A stretch of DNA of 20,848 nucleotides from Methylotenera sp. (GTDB lineage Bacteria; Pseudomonadota; Gammaproteobacteria; Burkholderiales; Methylophilaceae): positions 1-20,848 of the forward strand of contig JACDEP010000019.1 in assembly GCA_013816325.1 (NCBI GenBank), given 5' to 3'. This document shows positions 1 through 8,654 of the stretch, one piece after another; position 1 is the stretch's first letter, and every line of letters starts with the position of its first letter. Made by a program: the position numbers and the translations under genes. The notes beneath the pieces were generated by a model. That model saw only the letters and a list, made by a program, of their open reading frames with translations. It had not been told where the DNA came from and searched no databases.

Positions 1-2281
1 GTTTGAGGTAGGCCGCGCGTGAACCCAAACTTGGTATACGATCGATCACGTCACTGACCAAGTGGAAGCGGTCGATCTCGTTGAGCACCACCATGTCAAA
101 GGGCGTGGTGGTCGTGCCTTCTTCTTTGTAACCACGCACATGCAGGTTCGTGTGGTTTGTGCGGCGGTATGTTAACCGAAGAATCAACGTTGAATAGCCG
201 TGATAAGCAAAGATGAGCGGTTTGTCTTTGGTAAAGAGCATATCGAAATCACAATCGCTCAGCCCGTGCGGATGTTCGCTTTGTGGCTGTAGCTTCATCA
301 AGTCCACCACATTGATGAAGCGTATTTTTACTTCAGGTAAGTATTGCCGCAGAATCTCGACGGCAGCGAGCGTTTCAAGCGTAGGCACATCGCCGGCGCA
401 GGCCATCACCACATCTGGCTCTTCCCCTTGATCATTGCTAGCCCAATCCCAGATACCGATGCCGGCGGTACAATGTTTAATAGCCGCGTCCATATCAAGC
501 CACTGTGCTTCGGACTGCTTGCCAGCAATAATCACGTTCACGTAATTGCGACTGCGCAGACAATGGTCGGTGACGGACAGCAGTGTGTTTGCATCGGGTG
601 GCAGATAGACACGGATGATTTCGGATTTCTTGTTAATTACGTGGTCGATGAAGCCCGGGTCTTGATGGCTGAAACCATTGTGATCCTGACGCCACACATG
701 CGACGAGAGCAGGTAGTTCAATGAGGCAATCGGGCGCCGCCATGGGATTTGGTTCGCCACCTTAAGCCACTTAGCGTGCTGGTTGAACATTGAATCTATA
801 ATGTGGATGAAGGCTTCGTAACATGAGAAGAACCCATGCCGGCCCGTAAGCAGATATCCTTCAAGCCAGCCTTCGCACTGATGCTCGCTCAACATTTCCA
901 TTACCCGGCCATCAGGTGCAACGTGATCGTCGCTGGCGAGAATTTCCGCAGTCGAGCAACGGTTCGTTACCTCAAAAACGTTACCCCAGCGGTTTGATGC
1001 CGTTTCATCCGGGCTGAAAATGCGGAAAGTTTCCGGGTTCATCTTAACCACATCGCGGATGAATTCGCCCTGTATGCGCGTCGCTTCAGCTACTGCTGTG
1101 CCTGGCTTCGACACCGTAACTGCATAATCGTACAAATCGGGTAAGTGTAAGTCACGCAGCAACATGCCACCGTTAGCGTGAGGATTGGCACCCATGCGTC
1201 GCGTGCCTTTCGGAGCTAATTCAGCGAGTTCGGAATTCAGTTTGCCGGTGGAGTCAAACAACTCTTGTGGCTGATAGCTGCCTAACCACTTTTCTAGAAT
1301 TTTCACATGTCCCGGGTGACTCATATCGGCCAACGGCACTTGGTGCGAGCGAAAAGAGCCCTCGGTCGGTTTGCCGTCGACTACTTTTGGGCCACTCCAG
1401 CCTTTCGGTGAACACAGGATAATCATGGGCCAGCGCGGACGTTCCTTAAACCCATGGGTACGGGCGCCTTGCTGAATTTTATTAATCTGCTCCACCGCCG
1501 TGTCGAGCGTTGCCGCCATGAGCTGATGCATCGCCAGCGGATCGTCGCCTTCGACAAAGTATGGCGTGTAACCGTAGCCGTGGAAAAGCGCTTCAAGCTC
1601 GTCGCGGGGAATACGCGCCAGAACCGTGGGTCCGGCAATCTTGTAGCCGTTTAAATGCAGGATGGGCAGCACCGCACCATCATGCACCGGATTTAGAAAC
1701 TTGTTTGAATGCCAACTCGTAGCAAGTGGACCGGTTTCGGCTTCGCCATCGCCGACGACGCACGCAACAATCAGATCGGGATTATCGAAAGCAGCGCCGA
1801 AAGCATGCGACAGCGAATAACCCAACTCACCGCCTTCATGAATAGAACCAGGCGTCTCCGGTGCAACGTGACTTGGAATACCACCGGGGAAAGAGAACTG
1901 TTTGAACAGGCGTTTTATCCCGTCTTCGTCTTTTGAGATGTTTGGGTAAACCTCGCTATATGTGCCTTCCAGGTACGTATTAGCAACAAGACCTGGACCG
2001 CCATGCCCCGGACCGGCGATGTAAATGACATTAAGGTCATGTTCCTTGATGATCCGGTTCAGATGCACGTAGATGAAGTTTAACCCTGGTGTCGTGCCCC
2101 AGTGACCGAGCAGACGCGGTTTGATGTGCGTTAATTTGAGTGACTGCTTCAGTAGCGGATTATCATATAAATAAATTTGCCCTACTGACAGGTAGTTTGC
2201 GGCTTGCCAGTAAGCGTTCATCTTGCGCAGAAGGTCGGGCGTCAGCGGTTTGTTCGTAATGTTAATTTTCTTTGTTTTCAT
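1..2281 (-). CDS. xfp: Xylulose-5-phosphate/fructose-6-phosphate phosphoketolase (3' end beyond window)
   Basis: Thiamine-diphosphate enzyme that splits xylulose 5-phosphate or fructose 6-phosphate with phosphate, giving acetyl phosphate plus glyceraldehyde 3-phosphate or erythrose 4-phosphate; cytoplasmic. The frame is open for 760 codons from the ATG at 2281 to the window edge, so roughly 30-60 C-terminal residues of a usual 790-820 are missing. Family marks are GHWGTTPG (about 59-66), AGPGHGGPG (89-97), SFPGGIPSHVAPETPGS (130-146) and the cofactor motif GDGEAETG (177-184), followed by conserved central and C-terminal transketolase-like stretches. The conserved active-site histidines lie at about 60, 93 and 138. 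AAGGAAC sits about 10 bases before the ATG, inside the end of the acetate kinase gene, which it overlaps by 20 bases; the two are clearly co-transcribed and probably translationally coupled. By eye the gene is richer in G+C than the genes right of 3600, which hints at transfer. Confidence 0.96.
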   Translation of the reverse strand, partial: MKTKKINITNKPLTPDLLRKMNAYWQAANYLSVGQIYLYDNPLLKQSLKLTHIKPRLLGHWGTTPGLNFIYVHLNRIIKEHDLNVIYIAGPGHGGPGLVANTYLEGTYSEVYPNISKDEDGIKRLFKQFSFPGGIPSHVAPETPGSIHEGGELGYSLSHAFGAAFDNPDLIVACVVGDGEAETGPLATSWHSNKFLNPVHDGAVLPILHLNGYKIAGPTVLARIPRDELEALFHGYGYTPYFVEGDDPLAMHQLMAATLDTAVEQINKIQQGARTHGFKERPRWPMIILCSPKGWSGPKVVDGKPTEGSFRSHQVPLADMSHPGHVKILEKWLGSYQPQELFDSTGKLNSELAELAPKGTRRMGANPHANGGMLLRDLHLPDLYDYAVTVSKPGTAVAEATRIQGEFIRDVVKMNPETFRIFSPDETASNRWGNVFEVTNRCSTAEILASDDHVAPDGRVMEMLSEHQCEGWLEGYLLTGRHGFFSCYEAFIHIIDSMFNQHAKWLKVANQIPWRRPIASLNYLLSSHVWRQDHNGFSHQDPGFIDHVINKKSEIIRVYLPPDANTLLSVTDHCLRSRNYVNVIIAGKQSEAQWLDMDAAIKHCTAGIGIWDWASNDQGEEPDVVMACAGDVPTLETLAAVEILRQYLPEVKIRFINVVDLMKLQPQSEHPHGLSDCDFDMLFTKDKPLIFAYHGYSTLILRLTYRRTNHTNLHVRGYKEEGTTTTPFDMVVLNEIDRFHLVSDVIDRIPSLGSRAAYLK

Positions 2282-3491
2282 GGTCTTGTTCCTTTTTAGC
2301 GGTGGTAAGACCCAAAACCTGACAGGCCAATTTTGCGATCATTAATTCTTCGTCCGTATGCATGACGCGAACCGTGACCCGGCTGGTCTTCGGGGAAATC
2401 ACACCCGCGTTGGCCGTATTACATTTTGTATCGATTTCGATGCCAATAAATTGCAACTCGTCGCAGATCCTAGCGCGGATGATGGGCGCATTCTCTCCAA
2501 TGCCACCCGTGAACACCAGCGTGTCGAGCCCGCCCAGCGCCGCTGCGAATGAGCCAATCCATTTTTTTACCTGGTAACAAAATAAATCGATGGCTTCGGC
2601 GGCTCGCACGTCTTCACTCTCATGCGCCAATAAATCGCGCATATCGGAACTGGTCTCGGACACACCGAGCAGCCCGGATTCATGATTGATTAGATTGTTA
2701 AACTGTTTCGGTGTCAGGTTCTCGGCTTGCATCATATACCATGCGACACCTGGGTCCAGATCGCCTGACCGGGTGCCCATAGGCAAGCCGCCAGTAGGCG
2801 TGAACCCCATACTGGTGTCGATACTCCGCCCATCCCGAACAGCGGCCAAGCTCGCTCCGTTACCAAGATGAATCAGGATCACGCGTCCTTGGTTTGCCTG
2901 TGCGCCGCCAACGCGGACAAGCGCTTCCATGAGATAAGCATATGACAAGCCGTGGAAGCCGTATCGTTGGATACCGTTCGCATCAAAACGACGGGGGATA
3001 GGTAACAGTTTTGCAGCGCGCGGCATTGTGCGATGGAATGCCGTGTCAAAGGAGACCACTTGAGGCAGTTTTGGATAACGCTGACGGAACACCTCAATCA
3101 ATTCAATTTCACCTGGCAAATGATCCGGATCGTACGAGCTGATGCGATGTAAATTATCCAATAATCCCTGCGTGACTAGTTCAGGCTCCGTGTAACTCAT
3201 ACCATGAACCACACGGTGTCCTATTGCACTGACGGAAGCTAACCCCATCTGCTTTTCGAGGCTATCAATCAGAAAATTCGTTGCCGAACGGCGATCGGTC
3301 GCCGGGATACTACTAATGTGCTGTTGACCCTGAGTCAGATCATGAAAAGTGAGATTTGTCCCAGATAAGCCGATGCGGTCCATTTTCCCAACAACTTTTG
3401 GGGTCAGCGGTTCGCCTATCATATACAGCGCGAACTTGATGCTCGACGAACCGCAATTTATAGCTAGTACGCTTTCTTTAGGCAGGCTCAC
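2262..3491 (-). CDS. ackA: Acetate kinase
   Basis: Cytoplasmic acetate kinase, which transfers phosphate between acetyl phosphate and ADP. Counted from GTG 3491 the protein has 409 residues, the usual AckA length. It shows the N-terminal INCGSSSIKFAL motif (11-22), GHRVVHG with the catalytic Arg (91-97), FDTAFH (148-153), RYGFHG with the active-site His (176-181), HLGNGAS, GFTPTGGLPMGTRSGDLDPG, and FTGGIGENA near the C-terminus. A longer reading starts at TTG 3521, but the GTG gives a natural AckA N-terminus and has an AGGAAG element about 12 bases upstream. The last 20 bases overlap the phosphoketolase gene. The pairing makes sense: phosphoketolase supplies acetyl phosphate and this enzyme harvests it as ATP plus acetate. 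No phosphotransacetylase gene is visible. Confidence 0.96.
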   Translation of the reverse strand: MSLPKESVLAINCGSSSIKFALYMIGEPLTPKVVGKMDRIGLSGTNLTFHDLTQGQQHISSIPATDRRSATNFLIDSLEKQMGLASVSAIGHRVVHGMSYTEPELVTQGLLDNLHRISSYDPDHLPGEIELIEVFRQRYPKLPQVVSFDTAFHRTMPRAAKLLPIPRRFDANGIQRYGFHGLSYAYLMEALVRVGGAQANQGRVILIHLGNGASLAAVRDGRSIDTSMGFTPTGGLPMGTRSGDLDPGVAWYMMQAENLTPKQFNNLINHESGLLGVSETSSDMRDLLAHESEDVRAAEAIDLFCYQVKKWIGSFAAALGGLDTLVFTGGIGENAPIIRARICDELQFIGIEIDTKCNTANAGVISPKTSRVTVRVMHTDEELMIAKLACQVLGLTTAKKEQDHENKEN

Positions 3492-3564
3492 GGTTGATTT
3501 TCTTCCTTTCTTATCTTGCAATATTCAATCCATGAGTCACCAATCAGTCATGGAGTAGAATCAA

Positions 3565-3592
3565 TCAATAGTCAATAATCAATAATCATTGA
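3565..3592. repeat. Short tandem heptads upstream of ackA
   Basis: Four consecutive 7-base units each begin with TCA (TCAATAG, TCAATAA, TCAATAA, TCATTGA). They lie in the 143-base gap between the ackA GTG and the ATPase stop. Nearer ackA, at 3530-3553, CCATGA and TCATGG arms flank 12 bases as a weak inverted repeat. Both lie where the xfp-ackA promoter and operator should be, but no protein can be assigned to them. Confidence 0.45.
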
Positions 3593-3634
3593 TAGAATTA
3601 AATCTAGTTTTATGATTAGGTAAGGCTCGTTTGT

Positions 3635-6043
3635 TTAGTTTTTTGTGAGTGTGGGGTTGCGCAAACGTAATGCATTGGTAATGACCGATACTGAACTCAG
3701 TGCCATGGCTGCACTCGCTATCATCGGACTCAACACGATACCAAACCATGGATACAACGCACCTGCGGCAATCGGCACCCCTATAAAGTTATAGATAAAT
3801 GCAAAAAATAGGTTTTGCCGAATGTTCTTCATGGTGTGTTGGCTCAGTAACCGAGCTTTGGCAATGCCGCGTAAATCACCCTTTACCAGCACGATGCGTG
3901 CGCTATTCATGGCAACATCTGTGCCCGTGCCCATGGCGATACCGACATTGGCTTGTGCAAGTGCAGGCGCATCATTCACGCCATCGCCTGCCATTGCCAC
4001 AATACGACCTTGTTGCTGTAACTCTTTCAAATAGTTGAGTTTGTCTTCAGGCATCACATCTGCCTTAAAATCGTCAAGGCCAAGCTGCTTAGCGACAGCA
4101 GCGGCTGTTATTGCATTATCTCCAGTGAGCACTACAATTTTCAAACCTGCGGAATGCAATTGTTGAATCGCTTCCAGAGTAGTGAATTTAATAGGGTCAG
4201 CCACACTGACAATACCAGCGATTTGTTTATTGATCGCGAGAAACATCACCGTTTGGCCAAGTGCTCTTAATGCTCGTACATCTGACTGCAAAACTGATAC
4301 ATCTATAGATTGGGCTTCCATCAAGCGCATATTGCCCAACAACACTGACTTACCGTCTATTTGACCGCCTACGCCTTGCCCAGTAATTGATTCAAATTGA
4401 GCCACTGACTGAAGCGCTAGATTTTGTTGTTTGGCATGATTCACAATGGCAACCGCCAGCGGATGCTCGCTTAATGCATCTAAGCTGGCTGCATAATGTA
4501 GCACTTCGCTTTCTGTAAATACTGCAGCGGAAAATCCTGTAGCAGCAAACCCTGTAGCAGAAATAACGCGCTGTACTTTGGGTTTGCCTTCGGTCAATGT
4601 GCCGGTTTTATCAATGACCAAAGTATCTACTTTTTCCATCAACTCAAGAGCTTCTGCATCTTTAATCAGCACACCTTCCTGTGCGCCGCGGCCAATACCC
4701 ACCATGATAGAAATAGGTGTCGCAAGCCCAAGTGCACAAGGGCAGGCAATGATTAACACCGAAACGGCAGCAACTAATGCATTCGCCAGTGTGGGGGCAG
4801 GGCCAACCATCGCCCAAATGACAAAAGCCAGCACAGCCACAGCCATCACCGCCGGTACAAACCAACCTGATACTTGATCCGCTAATTTTTGAATTGGCGC
4901 ACGCGAACGGCCTGCATCATTTACCATCTGTACGATGCGTGCGAGTAAAGTATCTGTTCCAACCTTTTCTGCTCGCAATACGAAGGAACCTAGCTGATTG
5001 ACTGTACCGGCCGTTACCTTGCTACCTAATTGCTTTTCAACGGGAACAGGTTCACCGGTAATCATCGACTCATCAATATTTGAGTGCCCATCTATTAACT
5101 CGCCATCTACTGGTATTTTGCCACCCGGCTTAACGCGTAATTGGTCGCTAACCTGCACTTGGTCAAGATGGATTTCTTCTTCTGTTCCATCAGGCTTCAT
5201 GCGGAATGCAGTATTAGGTGCGAGTTCTAGCAAAGATTTAATGGCACTATTGGTTTTTGAACGGGCACGTAATTCCAGCACCTGCCCCATGAGCACCAAA
5301 GTGATAATGACAGCGGCCGCCTCAAAATAAAGCGGAGTCATACCATTCATTTTGAAAGCAGCAGGCAACATGGAAGGAAACAACAAAGCAAAGACACTGA
5401 ATAAAAATGCCGCGGCAGTGCCCAGCCCAATGAGGCTGAACATATTGAGATTCCAGGTCTTGAACGAAGCCCATGCCCGCACAAAGAATGGCCAGCCACC
5501 CCAAAGCACAACAGGCGTGCCAAGTATCGCTTGTAGCCAATTAAAGGTGTTACTGCCCATCCAATGATGAATATTCACACCGGGAATAAATTCACTCATG
5601 GTCACTAACAGCAGCGGTACACTGAGTGCTAGGCTCACCCAGAAACGGCGAGTCATATCATTTAGCTCAGTGGTATCCTCTTCAGTGGTGGCATCCATTG
5701 GTTCCAACGCCATGCCACATTTGGGGCAACTGCCCGGCCCAGCTTGTTGAATCTCAGAGTGCATCGGGCAAGTGTAAAGAGCGTTTTTAGTACCAACGTT
5801 ATCTTTGGCACTAAGCAAGGTGGATCGTGAATTTAGGTATTGTTGCGGATTGTCGCGAAACTTATCTACACAATGCTGGCTACAAAAATAGTAGGCGATG
5901 CCGGAATGTTCGACTGACTTATTTGCATCAGCTTTAACTTGCATGCCACAGACAGGGTCAGTATGGGAGCCATCTCTAACTTGAAGTGGCTCGTCTTTTC
6001 CATCACAACATGCATGATCATTGTGATTGTGTAGATTATCCAT
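3635..6043 (-). CDS. P1B-type heavy-metal (copper/silver) transporting ATPase with YHS and metal-binding N-terminal modules
   Basis: Inner-membrane ATPase predicted to export Cu(I) or Ag(I) from the cytoplasm. In order it has a His-rich start (HNHNDH, 5-10), a YHS domain (DPVCGM at about 29-34, FCSQHC at 53-58), a Cys/His metal-binding module (YTCPMH at 90-95, CPKCGM at 106-111), then the transport core. The actuator motif TGEP is at 329-332, the transmembrane metal site CPC at 434-436, the phosphorylated DKTGT at 478-482, the P1B motif SEHPLAVA, and GDGVNDAPA in the hinge. The transmembrane CPC and HP motif support Cu/Ag specificity. There is no classical GMTCxxC HMA domain; YHS plus the CPMH module replace it, as in CopA/SilP-type pumps. 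GGAGA sits about 7 bases before the ATG. The neighbouring upstream gene encodes a Met-rich DUF305 protein, which fits a copper-tolerance pair. Confidence 0.93.
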   Translation of the reverse strand: MDNLHNHNDHACCDGKDEPLQVRDGSHTDPVCGMQVKADANKSVEHSGIAYYFCSQHCVDKFRDNPQQYLNSRSTLLSAKDNVGTKNALYTCPMHSEIQQAGPGSCPKCGMALEPMDATTEEDTTELNDMTRRFWVSLALSVPLLLVTMSEFIPGVNIHHWMGSNTFNWLQAILGTPVVLWGGWPFFVRAWASFKTWNLNMFSLIGLGTAAAFLFSVFALLFPSMLPAAFKMNGMTPLYFEAAAVIITLVLMGQVLELRARSKTNSAIKSLLELAPNTAFRMKPDGTEEEIHLDQVQVSDQLRVKPGGKIPVDGELIDGHSNIDESMITGEPVPVEKQLGSKVTAGTVNQLGSFVLRAEKVGTDTLLARIVQMVNDAGRSRAPIQKLADQVSGWFVPAVMAVAVLAFVIWAMVGPAPTLANALVAAVSVLIIACPCALGLATPISIMVGIGRGAQEGVLIKDAEALELMEKVDTLVIDKTGTLTEGKPKVQRVISATGFAATGFSAAVFTESEVLHYAASLDALSEHPLAVAIVNHAKQQNLALQSVAQFESITGQGVGGQIDGKSVLLGNMRLMEAQSIDVSVLQSDVRALRALGQTVMFLAINKQIAGIVSVADPIKFTTLEAIQQLHSAGLKIVVLTGDNAITAAAVAKQLGLDDFKADVMPEDKLNYLKELQQQGRIVAMAGDGVNDAPALAQANVGIAMGTGTDVAMNSARIVLVKGDLRGIAKARLLSQHTMKNIRQNLFFAFIYNFIGVPIAAGALYPWFGIVLSPMIASAAMALSSVSVITNALRLRNPTLTKN

Positions 6044-6197
6044 TTATGATTCTCCATATTAAGAGGGTTTTACTGGCAGCACCCCAACATTTATTTACAA
6101 TCAACTCAACTGTAAAAGTTGTTTCTAGCTAAATGTGGGATGACCGATTAATGATTGGAGCCATCATAAACTCAGTACTGCACAACAGGGTCAAGCA

Positions 6198-6584
6198 TTA
6201 TTTTGTTGCGGGCATAGCTTCCATTTTTTTATGCCTAGCAAGCCACTTATCAAACTGCGCTATTTCTTTTTTCTGCGCTACGATAATCTTTTTAGCCATC
6301 GAACGCATTTCAGAGTTTTTGCCATTATTTAATTCAACTTCTGCCATCTCTAAACCATCTTGATGGTGCGCGCGCATCATCATTGCAAAGTCATAATCCA
6401 TATCGCCCGACATGGGCATTGCCTTCATTTTGTCATCCATTGAACCACTCATGTCCATTGAGGAGTTCATTTTGGATTCGTCAGCCATTGGAGCAGCTTG
6501 AGCTAATGTCCAAACAGGTAAAGCTAACAGGGTAAATATCAAGCTTGCAGTAAGATTTTTGTTAAAACATAAAATATTGGCCAT
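6198..6584 (-). CDS. Secreted Met-rich DUF305 protein, probable periplasmic copper-binding protein
   Basis: Small exported protein of 128 residues from the ATG at 6584. A second ATG four codons upstream (6596) is possible, but GGA seven bases before 6584 favours the shorter form. A signal peptide with hydrophobic core LTASLIFTLLALPVW ends near AQA-AP. The mature part begins with a Met/Asp-rich stretch (repeated MxxSM, MxxxM and MSGxM patterns), then a DUF305 ferritin-like helical region: DYDFAMMMRAHHQDG with its paired His, ending in KEIAQFDKWL. DUF305 members are often found beside copper genes and bind copper through Met and His. It lies 154 bases upstream of the metal ATPase in the same orientation. 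The metal role is inferred from composition and neighbourhood. Confidence 0.85.
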   Translation of the reverse strand: MANILCFNKNLTASLIFTLLALPVWTLAQAAPMADESKMNSSMDMSGSMDDKMKAMPMSGDMDYDFAMMMRAHHQDGLEMAEVELNNGKNSEMRSMAKKIIVAQKKEIAQFDKWLARHKKMEAMPATK

Positions 6585-6596
6585 ATTAAATTCCAT

Positions 6597-6934
6597 TCGT
6601 TTAAAAAGTCAGTTAAGTAATAACTAAGGCTAGTCTACTAATCAGCTTATAACCATAACCAGCCTTTAATCTGTACGTTAGCGAACATAGAATTTGGGGC
6701 TGTAATAGATAAGCACTAATTACTCACCTGGAATGCAAGTCGTCGCAGAGATTAAGTTGGCTGATCAAACCGTCATGGAGTACTTACTGTCTCCAGTGAC
6801 TAAAGCGTTTCATGAGGCCGGGAGAGAGCGCTAGATGAGGGTATATTAAGCATCATCTGAAGTAGATCAACGTCCTTTTTATATATAAAAATAATAATTT
6901 ATTACTTTTCTTGTAAGTCTATAACTATAAAAAA
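6597..6934. other. Interval between the DUF305 gene and the TolC-type gene
   Basis: Apart from the HlyD remnant at 6709-6834 I see no gene. Positions 6597-6700 should contain the promoter of the minus-strand DUF305 gene. The last 80 bases before 6935 are very A/T-rich and may hold the original tolC-type promoter. There is no convincing -35/-10 pair and no strong ribosome-binding site before 6935. Confidence 0.5.
6709..6834 (+). pseudogene. Remnant of a HlyD-type type I secretion adaptor (C-terminal end only)
   Basis: In the frame ending at TAG 6832-6834 the reading is YSPGMQVVAEI (from 6721), a short middle part, then EYLLSPVTKAFHEAGRER and stop. This is the signature C-terminus of HlyD/PrtE-family periplasmic adaptors (family pattern: PGMQ, AEI, RTV, EYLLSP, K, HE, GRER). 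In-frame TAA and TAG lie immediately upstream at 6703-6708, and no adaptor sequence precedes them, so only about 40 codons survive. It lies 100 bases before a TolC-type gene, the normal partner in hlyB-hlyD-tolC clusters, and shows that a secretion locus was cut down here. It is too short to be functional. I recognised it by motif, not by alignment. Confidence 0.72.
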
Positions 6935-8331
6935 ATGAACTTAATCATTCCTATCACAAGTATGACTTTTATATTTTTACCATCATTACTGCAAGCTGCA
7001 CCAGCAGAAATAGGTGGGTACCAAAGTTTAAAAGACGTCTATGAACTAGCACAGCTGCGGGATCCTAGTTGGGCAGCTGCTCGATTTTCTAATGCGGCTG
7101 CTCAAGAAAAACTCGTACAGGGCAAAGCATTATTACTTCCTACAATTAGCTTGAGCGGGAGTGCCACTCACTCCGATACTGATATTCGTTATACAGGTTC
7201 AAACAGTGTATTCAGAAACAACAACCAATCAGAAAAATTTGACACTGTGAACTATGGAATTAACATTAACCAACCCTTGTTTAGACAACAAAATAGAGTG
7301 CAATACCAACAATCTGCGATTCAAGTAAGTTTAGCTGTTTTCAACTTCAACAAGATCGGCAGGATTTAATACTAAAGTCAGCACAAGCTTACTTTGACGT
7401 TCTATTAGCTCAAGACAAGCTTGAGCTAAATCAAGCCCAGAAAGCCGCAATCAATAGCCAGTTGATGCAAGCACAGGCTAATTTTGCTGCAGGGGTATCT
7501 ACCATTACCGATGTAGATGAGGCGCAGGCTATGTTCGATATCGTGCAATCCCAAAAAATTGTTGCTATCAACGATTTGGAAAATAAAAAACAAGCGGTAC
7601 AAATATTGACAGGACAATACCCAGCGGCATTTTATGCTGTTCAACCCAATATTTCATTAAGCCTCCCCCAGCTCTCTGGTCAAGCGTCGAATCAGCTTGC
7701 ATCTAAATTAGAAGCATGGCTACAACATGCACAGCAAAATAATATTACGCTTAATCTCAAGAAGCTTGCTTATGACCTTGCCAGCAAAGAAGTGGAGCTT
7801 AATCAAGGTGGACATATGCCTACTTTAGATGCTGTTGCTAGCTACAATAAAACCAATGCCAATGGGGGTATCAACGGTTTTGGTAATAACCTAAATAACA
7901 CCTCAGTGGGATTTCAGTTTCAATTACCTTTATATCAGGGCGGGACTGTCAGCTCTAAGGTCCGAGAAGCTATAGCTAACAAAGAAAAAGCGCAACAGGA
8001 AATTGAAGTCACATCCAGAAAAGCAGAGTTAGATACCAAACAAGCCTATCTAGATATCACAAGTAGCATTTCTCAAGCACAAGCAAATGAGCAAACCTTG
8101 CATTCAAGTCAAAGCCAACTTGCCTCTACTAATGTTAGTTTCAAAGTTGGTCTTAGAACTAATGTGGATGTGCTAAACGCACAGCAACAAGTCTTTAATG
8201 CAAAAAGAGACTTATTACAGACAAAATATACTTACTTGCTGGGATTATTGAAACTTAAATATACAAGTGGCATGTTGTATGAAGGGGATTTGGAAGAAAT
8301 CAATAATCAATTACTAATCAGTTATGACTGA
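6935..8331 (+). pseudogene. TolC-family outer membrane efflux/secretion protein, interrupted by a frameshift
   Basis: TolC-type trimeric outer membrane channel subunit. The first part (6935-7369) has a signal sequence (IIPITSMTFIFLPSLLQA) and the start of the TolC fold: SLKDVYELAQLRDPSWAAAR, LLPTISLSGSAT, and NYGININQPLFRQQ. The family sequence then continues in another frame, QQDRQDLILKSAQAYFDVLL from about 7348, then FAAGVSTITDVDEAQAMFD, and runs to the C-terminus (DLEEINNQLL) at 8331. Frame 2 changes to frame 1 near 7337-7342, where the DNA has a run of four T. One extra T would restore a single protein of about 465 residues, a normal TolC-family length, so a one-base deletion or a sequencing error explains it. 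All other domains look intact. The HlyD remnant upstream points to a former type I secretion channel. Confidence 0.88.
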
Positions 8332-8572
8332 AAAATTGCGCTATCTGCCGGAAGGCATCTCATGCATGATGAAATCGCTCGGTTGTCGTTATATGCAATA
8401 CATCAACTACAGCTACAAGCGCAGTGGCACCTTATGGGAGGGCAGGCAGCCACAAGATTACAAGTGGTCAAGCTACCGAGCCAACGCGCTTGGCGCAAAA
8501 GACGAACTATTGACCAGCCATACCGAATACGAAGCACTTAGTACCACGCCGGAGCAAAGAAAGGCAGCCTGA
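8324..8572 (+). pseudogene. Fragment of a REP-associated tyrosine (IS200/Y1-like) transposase, internally deleted
   Basis: The readable segment matches the middle and C-terminal parts of RAYT-type Y1 transposases: EGISCMMKSLGCRYMQYIN, YKRSGTLWEGR, then DYKWSSYRANALG and LLTSHTEY. In intact members about 35-40 residues including the RYIELNPVRA helix separate WEGR from the DYxWSS motif. Here they are joined directly, so an internal in-frame deletion removed the region. The N-terminal HxH metal/nuclease part is also absent, and translation stops soon after PEQRKAA. The ATG at 8324 overlaps the TolC stop and is probably accidental. It is a dead mobile-element scar beside the decayed secretion genes. 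Confidence 0.85.
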
Positions 8573-8654
8573 TCCAAAGTGAATAATATCGCCCCACGTG
8601 TTTCTGATACATTGAGCTTAAGTTTCTGGAAGAATAAAACTGACTTTTTGATTT

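Noticed and set aside
213..1936. Several open frames on the plus strand and a short minus-strand frame across the phosphoketolase region
   Set aside because: They lie opposite or out of frame with the phosphoketolase gene, which is open throughout and carries the family motifs; none has a recognisable domain.
3565..3592. CRISPR-like array
   Set aside because: Units are seven bases with no spacers; simple tandem repeat only.
6044..6197. Copper-responsive operator before the metal ATPase
   Set aside because: No CueR-type dyad (ACCTTCC/GGAAGGT-like) or CopY-type box could be recognised.
7330..7350. Programmed -1 frameshift in the TolC-type gene
   Set aside because: TolC proteins are not known to use frameshifting, there is no heptameric slippery site or stimulating hairpin, and the neighbouring HlyD gene is decayed; a mutation or read error is simpler.
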